Shown: piece by piece, positions 1 to 10,389 of the stretch
Numbering within the stretch: position 1 is the first letter of the stretch
How the letters are laid out: each line of letters opens with the position of its first letter
Source of the DNA: Ypsolopha sequella
Lineage: Eukaryota; Arthropoda; Insecta; Lepidoptera; Ypsolophidae
Length of the DNA stretch: 64,000 nt
Direction: 5' to 3'
Assembly: GCA_934047225.1 (NCBI GenBank)
Contig: OW203987.1
Span: 31,515,501 to 31,579,500 of the forward strand
Position numbers and translations under genes: made by a program
The notes under the pieces: model-generated
The model's input: only the letters and a program-made list of their open reading frames with translations
The model's database searches: none
Told to the model about the DNA's origin: nothing

Positions 1-1837
1 ACTGTAATAGACCCTCGTCCAAGGGGGTGTTACTGCCAATGTTACTGTAATAGACCCTCGTCCAAGGGGGTGTTACTGCCAATGTTACTGTAATAGACCC
101 TCGTCCAAAAGGGTGTTACTGCCAATGTTACTGTAATAGACCCTCGTCCAAGGGGGTGTTACTGCCAATGTTACTGTAATAGACCCTCGTCCAAGGGGGT
201 GTTACTGCCAATGTTACTGTAATAGACCCTCGTCCAAAAGGGTGTTACTGCCAATGTTACTGTAATAGACCCTCGTCCAAAAGGGTGTTACTGCCAATGT
301 TACTGTAATAGACCCTCTTCCAAGGGGGTGTTACTGCCAATGTTACTGTAATAGACCCTCGTCCAAGGGGGTGTTACTGCCAATGTTACTGTAATAGACC
401 CTCGTCCAAGGGGGTGTTACTGCCAATGTTACTGTAATAGACCCTCGTCCAAAAGGGTGTTACTGCCAATGTTACTGTAATAGACCCTCGTCCAAAAGGG
501 TGTTAATACCAATGTTACTGTAATAGACCCTCGTCCAAAAGGGTGTTACTGCCAATGTTACTGTAATAGACCCTCGTCCAAAAGGGTGTTACTACCAATG
601 TTACTGTAATAGACCCTCGTCCAAAAGGGTGTTACTGCCAATGTTACTGTAATAGACCCTCGTCCAAAAGGGTGTTACTGCCAATGTTACTGTAATAGAC
701 CCTCGTCCAAAAGGGTGTTACTGCCAATGTTACTGTAATAGACCCTCGTCCAAAAGGGTGTTACTGCCAATGTTACTGTAATAGACCCTCGTTCAAAAGG
801 GTGTTACTGCCAATGTTACTGTAATAGACCCTCGTCCAAAAGGGTGTTACTACCAATGTTACTGTAATAGACCCTCGTCCAAAAGGGTGTTACTGCCAAT
901 GTTACTGTAATAGACCCTCGTCCAAAAGGGTGTTACTACCAATGTTACTGTAATAGACCCTCGTCCAAAAGGGTGTTACTGCCAATGTTACTGTAATAGA
1001 CCCTCGTCCAAAAGGGTGTTACTGCCAATGTTACTGTAATAGACCCTCGTCCAAAAGGGTGTTACTGCCAATGTTACTGTAATAGACCCTCGTCCAAAAC
1101 GGTGTTACTGCCAATGTTACTGTAATAGACCCTCGTCCAAAAGGGTGTTACTACCAATGTTACTGTAATATACCCTCGTCCAAAAGGGTGTTACTGCCAA
1201 TGTTACTGTAATAGACCCTCGTCCAAAAGGGTGTTACTGCCAATGTTACTGTAATAGACCCTCGTCCAAAAGGGTGTTACTGCCAATGTTACTGTAATAG
1301 ACCCTCGTCCAAAAGGGTGTTACTGCCAATGTTACTGTAATAGACCCTCGTCCAAAAGGGTGTTACTACCAATGTTACTGTAATAGACCCTCGTCCAAAA
1401 GGGTGTTACTGCCAATGTTACTGTAATAGACCCTCGTCCAAAAGGGTGTTACTGCCAATGTTACTGTAATAGACCCTCGTCCAAAAGGGTGTTACTGCCA
1501 ATGTTACTGTAATAGACCCTCGTCCAAAAGGGTGTTACTGCCAATGTTACTGTAATAGACCCTCGTCCAAAAGGGTGTTACTACCAATGTTACTGTAATA
1601 GACCCTCGTCCAAAAGGGTGTTACTGCCAATGTTACTGTAATAGACCCTCGTCCAAAAGGGTGTTACTGCCAATGTTACGGTAATAGACCCTCGTCCAAA
1701 AGGGTGTTACTGCCAATGTTACTGTAATAGACCCTCGTCCAAAAGGGTGTTACTGCCAATGTTACTGTAATAGACCCTCGTCCAAAAGGGTGTTACTGCC
1801 AATGTTACTGTAATAGACCCTCGTCCAAGGGGGTGTT
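1..1837. repeat. 43-bp minisatellite, about 42.7 copies
   Basis: Head-to-tail copies of a 43-bp unit, each opening with actgtaatagaccctcgtcc. The window starts inside the array, so its true left end is unknown. Two variable sites are easy to follow: aaggggg versus aaaaggg after tcgtcc, and ctgcc versus ctacc near the unit end. The aaggggg type is mixed into roughly the first eleven copies, is absent from the long middle, and returns in the last copy at 1827. The array stops at ggtgtt and passes into unrelated sequence at about 1838. It has no coding potential; every unit carries taa or tag stops. Confidence 0.97.
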
Positions 1838-2342
1838 TTCCGTTATATTTTTATGTAAAAGATTGTGTTTGAAGACTGTGATATGATATGATTATAAAAA
1901 AATTAAAACACGTAATAGCCCATAACCTCCTAACTTTAATATAATTCCAGCACACATGATTGGTGAACTTAAATATCAACATCTGCAGCGCCAAGTAGGA
2001 AGCGTATGAGAGTTATACCAGTTTAAAAAGTGCAAACGGTCGGTAATGGTGTCAGTTTAGTACAAGGTCAGATGCACACCTTCAAATGACCATTTCACAT
2101 TATGTAACTTGGTCAATGGGTTTAATATAAACAATATAGATAGTAGACTATAGGGCTGACAGGTTCATCTTAGAAAAAACGCCTACAACAAACGTGCACA
2201 CACAAACAAAAATACAGCCAAAATAAGGATTCACAAAAAATATATATAGGCATCAATGTAAACAGCATTGTTATGCTGTCTTTGGCAAAATGTAGGTACA
2301 GGTAAAAAAAAATCTCCTGGCTTTTAGCAGGAGTTGCTCAAG
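1838..2342. other. AT-rich spacer with no recognised gene
   Basis: Low-complexity AT-rich sequence follows the array. I see no coding frame and no repeat shared with the rest of the window. A short hairpin (ctcctg, 8-base loop, caggag) lies at about 2314-2333, just beyond the poly(A) signal of the minus-strand exon candidate. Confidence 0.5.
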
Positions 2343-2348
2343 TTTATT
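2343..2348 (-). terminator. Candidate poly(A) signal AATAAA (minus strand)
   Basis: TTTATT on the + strand reads AATAAA on the minus strand, about 290 bases downstream of the stop codon at 2639-2641. It is followed, in the minus direction, by a small hairpin and a T-rich stretch. It would fit the 3' end of the minus-strand terminal exon. In AT-rich DNA this hexamer is common, so it is supporting evidence only. Confidence 0.35.
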
Positions 2349-2638
2349 ATTTTTACAATACAATATAAACATTAACAACAAAACTACACATTACTAATAA
2401 TCTAGGACTACAACTAAATACAGAAGTGCGGGAATGGTAGAGACGTCAGTCGACGTGGGTGCTGCACTCACCCCTCGACTTGATCGAGAGCCTGATGGCG
2501 GCGATGACGGTGGCGGCAGGGGCGAGGGTGGGGGCGGGGGCGCTGCTACTGCTCCTCATCAGACCATCGGTCTCGGCTGCGGGGTGCCGAGCTGTAGGCC
2601 CGGGAGCACCAACAACTAATAGAGTACCTACACGCAGA

Positions 2639-2725
2639 TTAGGGAATTTTGATTCCAATTCCAACATGAATAAAGCCTTCACCGCGGGACTTCTTTGGTG
2701 GCGTTAACTCTATGTCACTGCCAGT
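2639..2725 (-). CDS. Candidate last coding exon of an unidentified minus-strand gene
   Basis: On the minus strand a pyrimidine-containing tract ends in gcatgtag at 2726-2728. An open stretch of 28 codons plus TAA follows, beginning ACT GGC AGT GAC ATA GAG and ending IGIKIP-stop at 2639-2641. The peptide contains TPPKKSRGEGF and is not low-complexity. The remainder of the segment to about 2343 would be 3' UTR, and its 2446-2620 part is unusually GC-rich. The reading frame depends on an upstream exon that I cannot place. A second minus-strand frame (2446-2682) crosses the GC-rich part but is Ala/Pro/Ser-rich and looks non-coding. I do not recognise the protein. The gene body would lie to the right; the signal-peptide exon at 32919-33000 is on the same strand and could be its start, but no intermediate exon links them. 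Confidence 0.3.
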   Translation of the reverse strand, partial: TGSDIELTPPKKSRGEGFIHVGIGIKIP

Positions 2726-3177
2726 CTACATGCATAATGTTGGGGAAGGTTTATTAGAGAGTTGTGATGTGTTAGTATTTCATACGCGTCTGAAAAGTTA
2801 ACACAATAATTTGATTTAAAGAATTATAATATAAGCTGAACCAACTTCTCCTAAATATTTCGCTAATAAACAAGAAAAATAAAATTTTGTTATTTCTGCG
2901 TAGATAAAGTAGTCTCTGATAGTGAACACAGCTACAAGCAGGGACAGAGTCTGTCCGACAGACAAGTACAATTGTAGGACACAGGAAGTGGGGCTACGAT
3001 AAATCCCCTTCGCAACTTCCGGCGCATTTCGAATTCAAAATGGTGGTGGGTCAGTTGTCAATGTTACCGACATGGTGTCGCAGTATAAAGACTGCGTCGG
3101 CCGCTCAGATTACTTATCTAAGGTCGAACTATAATTTTTAATTTTTACTTTACTTTTTACCTGTTTTTACACAGACT
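2726..3177. other. Unassigned sequence between exon candidate and 36-bp array
   Basis: Mostly unique sequence. If the exon call at 2639-2725 is right, this is intron. A tataaag at 3084-3090 followed by a tcagat at 3105-3110 looks like a weak TATA/initiator pair, but the spacing is shorter than usual and no coding frame follows, because the 36-bp array begins within 70 bases. Confidence 0.3.
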
Positions 3178-4120
3178 TTTACCATGTATCCATTACATTA
3201 ACCATCCATTACTTTTATCATGTATCCATTACATTAACCATCCATTACTTTTACCATGTATCCATTACATTAACCATCCATTACTTTTATCATGTATCCA
3301 TTACATTAACCATCCATTACTTTTATCATGTATCCATTACATTAACCATCCATTACTTTTACCATGTATCCATTACATTAACAATCCATTACTTTTATCA
3401 TGTATCCATTACATTAACTATCCATTACTTTTATCATGTATCTATTATATTAACCATCCATTACTTTTGCCATGTATCCATTACATTAACCATCCATTAC
3501 TTTTACCATATATCCATTACATTAACCATCCATTACTTTTACCATGTATCCATTACATTAACCATCCATTACTTTTACCATGTATCCATTACATTAACAA
3601 TCCATTACTTTTATCATGTATCCATTACATTAACTATCCATTACTTTTATCATGTATCCATTATATTAACCATCCATTACTTTTGCCATGTATCCATTAC
3701 ATTAACCATCCGTTACTTTTACCATATATCCATTACATTAACCATCCATTACTTTTATCATGTATCCATTACATTAACCATCCATTACTTTTACCATGTA
3801 TCCATTACTTTAACCATCCATTACTTTTATCATGTATCCATTACTTTAACTGTCCATTACTTTTATCATGTATCCATTACTTTAACCATCCATTACTTTT
3901 ATGTTATATATTACATTACATTAAGCATCCATTACTTTTACCATGTATCCATTACTTTTATCATGTATCCATTACTTTAAACATCCATTACTTTTATCAT
4001 GTATCCATTACATTAACCATCCATTACTTTTATCATGTATCTATTACTTTAACCATCCATTACTTTTACCATGTATCCATTACTTTAACCATCCATTACT
4101 TTTACCATGTATCCATTACT
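3178..4120. repeat. 36-bp minisatellite, about 26 copies
   Basis: The unit begins catgtatccattacattaac and ends atccattacttttac; consecutive catgtatcc starts are 36 bases apart (3183, 3219 and so on). One copy near 3901-3945 is rearranged. The unit length is a multiple of three and lacks stops in one + frame, so a 219-codon frame (3467-4126) runs through it encoding a 12-residue repeat rich in Ile, His, Tyr and Leu. That frame is best read as a by-product: it has no independent codon signature or non-repeat domain, and stop-containing frames alternate with it. Confidence 0.95.
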
Positions 4121-5329
4121 AAATGAAATAAGACGCACCGCACAACAAGGCGACAAACAAACTTAAGTAATTTTCTATCGAAATGTTTCCAAACGAATTC
4201 TATCAGACGTCATTTATATTTTTCGTCAAATATAAAAATATTTACTTCAATTCACTTCAGCAGTAAAGTGTCGTCCACGAGCGCGTTAGGGATCTGACAT
4301 GTTCTGACACGTATCTGAATTATTCGTGTAAATCGTGCAGATTATCGCGTGCAACCTGTGATTTGGACGTTCACCGAGTGTCCTCCAATTTAGAGGGTGC
4401 AAGTAGAACACTATTAAGTACATGCAACCGTTTAAATGTTCATGCTGCCATATCGATTTGTTTGTCACTTGCTATTATCTTTTACTTGTGTTTATTGGGG
4501 TTTATAGTACAGTCTGAGTCAGTTTACAAACGTTTAAGCCTTTATTAGCAAATATAGGTATGTTAGTCTAATAGGGAGAGTACTTTGAACAAATAAGTTT
4601 TCAAAAAACTCCGTTCCCGACGGATATCGAACCCGCAATCCTCGTTGATTAAACACTTGGATCGCCAACCGCTTCGTTCAATGCAACTATCTTTGTATAA
4701 AATATATATTTACTACAATGTGTACACATAACAGTTAAAATTTAAAAATTGGTCACCAGGTACTGACTGGTGAAATACATTATAAAATATAATATATAAG
4801 ATAAAAGATGATAGAAAAAAATTTGAGGTAGAACCTTATTGATAAACGTACGTTGTTTATGAACGGGATAATGAAATTTTCTTGAAATTTTTAGAATACA
4901 TGCGTTCGTGCACAAAACCAATTATGAATAATTTTAATTTCTAAACAGACGACTCAGATAATGATATAACAGATAACAATATAACAATATAACAGCTGTG
5001 AAACAACCATGTCATTACAATTACTATTGTACGAAAGCGTACAGTTGCTCCAAATGTAATGATTTCACGCTTTTCAAATAATTGTTGTTAATGTTACTAG
5101 CACCATTAAAACTGCAATTAGAACTATTAATCGACCTCGACACAATGTTAATCTGACGCAAGATTTGAATATGTTACAAAGAGACAATTTCAATCACATT
5201 GCGAATGAAATGACTTTCATAACTAACCTCTTGCTCTGACAAATAAATAATGCAGTTACAGGCTACATTATCTTGGTAGTTTTGAAGTAAAATATGAGTG
5301 CTGAATATCTATTGATCTACACAAGCGAT
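4121..5329. other. AT-rich spacer
   Basis: No convincing gene. Short frames at 4286-4548 have no features of a protein. A tRNA-related segment at 4605-4690 is listed separately. From about 4950 the sequence contains short overlapping gataacaatataac repeats, and the 75-bp array starts at 5330. Confidence 0.45.
4605..4690 (-). mobile_element. tRNA-related SINE-like fragment
   Basis: On the minus strand the segment contains gggttcgatatcc, a good match to the pol III B box (GGTTCRANNCC), preceded about 40 bases upstream by gcggttggcgatcc, a degenerate A-box-like region. The layout is that of a tRNA-derived SINE head. It does not fold into a clean cloverleaf by eye, and there is no obvious acceptor-stem pairing, so I do not call a functional tRNA gene. 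Confidence 0.35.
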
Positions 5330-6529
5330 AATAAAGTGAAATACCTAGATGTACCCTACACAGTACCACAGTTAGATAGTAATATTCGAGTAGGACCTAC
5401 TTATAATAAAGTGAAATACCTAGATGTACTCTACACAGTACCACAGTTAGATAGTAATATTCTAGTAGGACCTACCTATAATTAAGTGAAATACCTAGAT
5501 GTACTCTACACAGTACCACAGTTAGATAGTAATATTCGAGTAGGACCTACTTATAATAAAGTGAAATACCTAGATGTACTCTACACAGTACCACAGTTAG
5601 ATAGTAATATTCTAGTAGGACCTACCTATAATTAAGTGAAATACCTAGATGTACTCTACACAGTACCACAGTTAGATAGCAATATTCGAGTAGGACCTAC
5701 TTATAATAAAGTGAAATACCTAGATGTACTCTACACAGTACCACAGTTAGATAGTAATATTCTAGTAGGACCTACCTATAATTAAGTGAAATACCTAGAT
5801 GTACTCTACACAGTACCACAGTTAGATAGTAATATTCTAGTAGGACCTACCTATAATAAAGTGAAATACCTAGATGTACCCTACACAGTACCACAGTTAG
5901 ATAGTAATATTCGAGTAGGACCTACCTATAATTAAGTGAAATACCTAGATGTACTCTACACAGTACCACAGTTAGATAGTAATATTCGAGTAGGACCTAC
6001 CTATAATTAAGTGAAATACCTAGATGTACTCTACACAGTACCACAGTTAGATAGTAATATTCGAGTAGGACCTACCTATAATTAAGTGAAATACCTAGAT
6101 GTACTCTACACAGTACCACAGTTAGATAGTAATATTCTAGTAGGACCTACCTATAATTAAGTGAAATACCTAGATGTACTCTACACAGTACCACAGTTAG
6201 ATAGTAATATTCTAGTAGGACCTACCTATAATTAAGTGAAATACCTAGATGTACTCTACACAGTACCACAGTTAGATAGTAATATTCGAGTAGGACCTAC
6301 TTATAATAAAGTGAAATACCTAGATGTACTCTACACAGTACCACAGTTAGATAGTAATATTCTAGTAGGACCTACCTATAATTAAGTGAAATACCTAGAT
6401 GTACTCTACACAGTACCACAGTTAGATAGTAATATTCGAGTAGGACCTACCTATAATAAAGTGAAATACCTAGATGTACTCTACACTGTACCACAGTTAG
6501 ATAGTCATAATCGAGTAGGACCTACCTAT
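5330..6529. repeat. 75-bp minisatellite, exactly 16 copies
   Basis: The unit runs from aataaagtgaaatacctaga to agtaggacctacctat, 75 bases, and 16 x 75 fits 5330-6529 exactly. Variant sites (aataaag/aattaag, ttcgag/ttctag, acttat/cctat) alternate in the first six copies, giving a 150-bp higher-order repeat, and become irregular to the right. The last copy carries extra changes (ctacactgta, tagtcataa), as expected at an array edge. Most copies contain stops in all frames. Confidence 0.96.
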
Positions 6530-7965
6530 AATCCCTCGCTCAGTGTATAGGTACTGCGGCAACATTGGTAACTAGAGGAGTTAAATATAATACTTATAAC
6601 TTTCTACGAAGTAACCGATATTGCAAGATGTGACGATAAGCCGCTGCCCGGCGCTAACGAGTTGATCTGAATTGTTGAGTACCGTCCTTGTGCATGGTCC
6701 ACGCCACTCTCGCGTTTGTACATTATACATATTTCAGAAGGTAGATTCTTCTTGTTCTTGGTAATAGTTCACTCCATGCTTCGAGTGTGACTTATTCACC
6801 AATAATTCTGTGTCATGCTTCGATCATCGCGGCATCGGTCACTTGTACTATATCATTTTGATGGCATGGTGATGGCCGACGTGCACGCTCCATGCTCCAC
6901 GTACTCTCGTGTGTGCACGAGGTATAAAGTTTGGTCACAGTATTATACTGTGGTTTGGTGTTGGTATGGCTGGTGGACGGCTTCAGGGACGAGGAGCGCG
7001 TCCTGTGACGTACACCTTACATGTAAACGAACTACTTATTATTATATATGAGCTTTGTGCTTTTGGAAGAAACGTATTTTTATTATTCAAACAAAGGTCT
7101 AGAAGAAACAAACAAGCAGTCATGTGGACTGCCGACAGAAGTGAAAACTTTACTATCAAAATCGCTCAACGCACCTAAAGAAGTTTTCACTAAAAATGTA
7201 CATACATGAGTAGTTGCAATACAATACAACAAAGCAAAGTACAAATAGAGGAAGTACACCTATCTACCTCTGCAGAAATTATACACCTTCTCAAAGTAAT
7301 GGCACATTGATGGGTGAACGGATGGATAAATAAAAATAATCACCTAATTAAATTATATCTACATTCACTTTGGTTCAGTGTTGTTAAATTTGTGTTAAAT
7401 TTGTCACGATCCCCGTTTTCTGTTTTAGTCTTTCAATACTGTTTTTTATACATATTTGTACAAAAGAACTTGGTTGTTTTATTTGTATGGAAATATCTCA
7501 TATTCGATTATTTCCGGGAAGACAAACGATGGTCCGAATTTAAATAATTTGACCGATTTAGATAACATTTTTGTAGGTATATATGCAACTGCACTGACAG
7601 CACAACAACACTGAAAGCAACTGAACTTCTTACTCACTTCGAAGTAAAAACAAACAGTAGAAACTAAATGCTTCCAAAAAAAAATATAGTATTGAAATGT
7701 ATTGTTTTGTTCATTATTTTCTTCCAAAAATAGTAATTTTAGTAAGGGTTAAGTTTTTTTTAACTTTAGGTTTGTTCTTAAATTAGTTATTAAGTTCACC
7801 ATCTAATTTTACTGTAAAGTTCGATTAGATGCTTATCAGTCAGGTCAAGCTAGCAACACTGCCCTTAAATTCGGGAAGTCGGTAAGTAATAAAATATACT
7901 AATAAATGAGATGTGATCATCATTGTGTATTAACGCCCGGCAAACGTCAATGAGACGGAAGTTGC
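6530..7965. other. Spacer with no recognised gene
   Basis: The 6540-7020 part is less AT-rich and holds two overlapping short frames (6815-7051 and 6909-7178). Neither resembles a known domain, and neither is flanked by clear splice sites. From 7180 to 7965 the sequence is AT-rich and unremarkable. Confidence 0.4.
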
Positions 7966-9847
7966 GAAGAGAATAATATTACATGTAACATTAGAACACC
8001 GTGCTCACAATATGGGGAAGAGAACAATATTACATGTTACATTGGAATACCGTGCTCACAATATGGGGAAGAGAACAATATTACATGTTACATTGGAACA
8101 CCGTGCTCACAATATGGGGAAGAGAACAATATTACATGTTACATTGGAATACCGTGCTCACAATATGGGGAAGAGAACAATATTACATGTTACATTGGAA
8201 CACCGTGCTCACAATATGGGGAAGATAACAATATTACATGTTACATTGGAATACCGTGCTCACAATATGGGGAAGAGAACAATATTACATGTTACATTGG
8301 AACACCGTGCTCACAATATGGGGAAGAGAACAATATTACATGTTACATTGGAATACCGTGCTCACAATATGGGGAAGAGAACAATATTACATGTTACATT
8401 GGAACACTGTGCTCACAATATAGGGAAGAGAACAATATTACATGTTACATTGGAACACCGTGCTCACAATATGGGGAAGAGAACAATATTACATGTTACA
8501 TTGGAACACCGTGCTCACAATATGGGGAAGAGAACAATATTACATGTTACATTGGAATACCGTGCTCACAATATGGGGAAGAGAACAATATTACATGTTA
8601 CATTGGAACACCGTGCTCACAATATGGGGAAGATAACAATATTACATGTTACATTGGAATACCGTGCTCACAATATGGGGAAGAGAACAATATTACATGT
8701 TACATTGGAACACCGTGCTCACAATATGGGGAAGAGAACAATATTACATGTTACATTGGAACACCGTGCTCACAATATGGGGAAGAGAACAATATTACAT
8801 GTTACATTGGAATACCGTGCTCACAATATGGGGAAGAGAACAATATTACATGTTACATTGGAACACCGTGCTCACAATATGGGCAAGAGAACAATATTAC
8901 ATGTTACATTGGAATACCGTGCTCACAATATGGGGAAGAGAACAATATTACATGTTACATTGGAACACCGTGCTCACAATATGGGGAAGATAACAATATT
9001 ACATGTTACATTGGAATACCGTGCTCACAATATGGGGAAGAGAACAATATTACATGTTACATTGGAACACCGTGCTCACAATATGGGGAAGAGAACAATA
9101 TTACATGTTACATTGGAATACCGTGCTCACAATATGGGGAAGAGAACAATATTACATGTTACATTGGAACACTGTGCTCACAATATAGGGAAGAGAACAA
9201 TATTACATGTTACATTGGAACACCGTGCTCACAATATGGGGAAGAGAACAATATTACATGTTACATTGGAACACCGTGCTCACAATATGGGGAAGAGAAC
9301 AATATTACATGTTACATTGGAATACCGTGCTCACAATATGGGGAAGAGAACAATATTACATGTTACATTGGAACACCGTGCTCACAATATGGGGAAGAGA
9401 ACAATATTACATGTTACATTGGAACACCGTGCTCACAATATGGGGAAGAGAACAATATTACATGTTACATTGGAACACCGTGCTCACAATATGGGGAAGA
9501 GAACAATATTACATGTTACATTGGAACACCGTGCTCACAATATGGGGAAGAGAACAATATTACATGTTACATTGGAACACCGTGCTCACAATATGGGGAA
9601 GAGAACAATATTACATGTTACATTGGAACACCGTGCTCACAATATGGGGAAGAGAACAATATTACATGTTACATTGGAACACCGTGCTCACAATATGGGG
9701 AAGAGAACAATATTACATGTTACATTGGAATACCGTGCTCACAATATGGGGAAGAGAACAATATTACATGTTACATTGGAACACCGTGCTCACAATATGG
9801 GGAAGAGAACAATATTAAATTTTATATTAGAACACTGTGCTCAAAAT
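7966..9847. repeat. 51-bp minisatellite, about 37 copies, with a 765-bp internal duplication
   Basis: The unit contains tattacatgttacattgga, then accgtgctcacaatatgggg, period 51. Because 51 is a multiple of three and the unit lacks stops in two + frames, a 641-codon frame (8012-9937) crosses the array, encoding a 17-residue repeat. It is unlikely to be a gene: it starts and ends in degenerate copies and runs out into a SINE. Marker variants recur at a fixed distance: gaagata at 8221, 8629 and 8986, and cactgtgctcacaatataggg at 8405 and 9170. The 8221/8986 and 8405/9170 pairs are both 765 bp (15 units) apart, showing a block duplication inside the array. From about 9370 the copies are nearly uniform, suggesting recent expansion. 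Confidence 0.96.
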
Positions 9848-9975
9848 CCCAAGACCCGGGTTCAAATCCTGCCAGTCGACCTTGGACCAATCAGTTTTCG
9901 TATTTACGTGCATATATGCTATTTAGCGATGGTGTAGGAAAACACGGTGAGGTAAACTGCATGTTCTAGAGAGCG
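9840..9975 (+). mobile_element. tRNA-derived SINE fragment
   Basis: The segment has a B-box match (gggttcaaatcctgcc) at about 9859-9874. A downstream body with the phrases ccaatcagttttcg and gaaaacacggtgaggtaaac follows, and this resembles the body of a SINE family common in lepidopteran genomes as I know it. The last degenerate 51-bp unit (gaacactgtgctcaaaatcc) runs straight into it, so the array may have grown from the SINE's 5' half. Confidence 0.55.
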
Positions 9976-10137
9976 TGTATTTATGTACGAATTAGGGCGG
10001 TAAGGTTCACCTCGTATCACGTCGGGGAGAAGAGTTATGTGTGAGACTGCCCTAGTGACAGTCCACACTCGGGAACTCCTCTGGTCACCCTTCGTGTACC
10101 TTCGGGGTATATGTCGTAACGATTAAATTATGTTGTT

Positions 10138-10372
10138 CTTCCAACGACACATGACGAATATCAGAAAAAGAGCCAAGAGAACTTTGGGTTTGGTCATGAG
10201 ACAAACTGCTAGATTTCAAGATCCACGTCCTGCAATCATGCTTTGAAATTCTTATGTTCGTTTGTATCGAGTACAACGCAGTCGTTTGTGATCCACGAGA
10301 AAACACACATTGTTTATTGCTGGAAAAAATCCATAAAAAATGTTGTCGCTACATCTATAAAAAACTAATATG
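10138..10372 (+). pseudogene. Decayed non-LTR reverse transcriptase fragment (C-terminal part)
   Basis: Read with frameshifts, the + strand encodes pieces typical of the region after the RT palm in Jockey-type LINEs: RHMTNIRKRAKRTLGLVMRQ, then SYVR, then EYNAVVCDPRENTH and LLLEKIHKKCCRYIYKK. The usual order in the family is a helix with a LG-F/V-R signature, a V-R-S-x-L-E-Y-A-x-x-x-W-x-P signature, and a lysine-rich helix. All three are visible, but a stop (tga after atg ctt) and at least one frameshift separate them. It is non-functional, and no 5' part of the element is present. Confidence 0.65.
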
Positions 10373-10389
10373 GGTACTATCCGTCTCTT

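Noticed and set aside
3467..4126. 219-codon frame encoding a 12-residue Ile/His/Leu repeat
   Set aside because: Translation of the 36-bp array; no non-repeat part.
4605..4690. Functional tRNA gene on the minus strand
   Set aside because: Good B box, but no convincing A box, acceptor stem or anticodon loop; it is better explained as a SINE fragment.
8012..9937. 641-codon open frame encoding a 17-residue repeat
   Set aside because: It is a pure translation of the 51-bp minisatellite, several other frames are also open in parts, and it starts and ends in array edges and SINE sequence. No domain, signal or splice context supports a gene.
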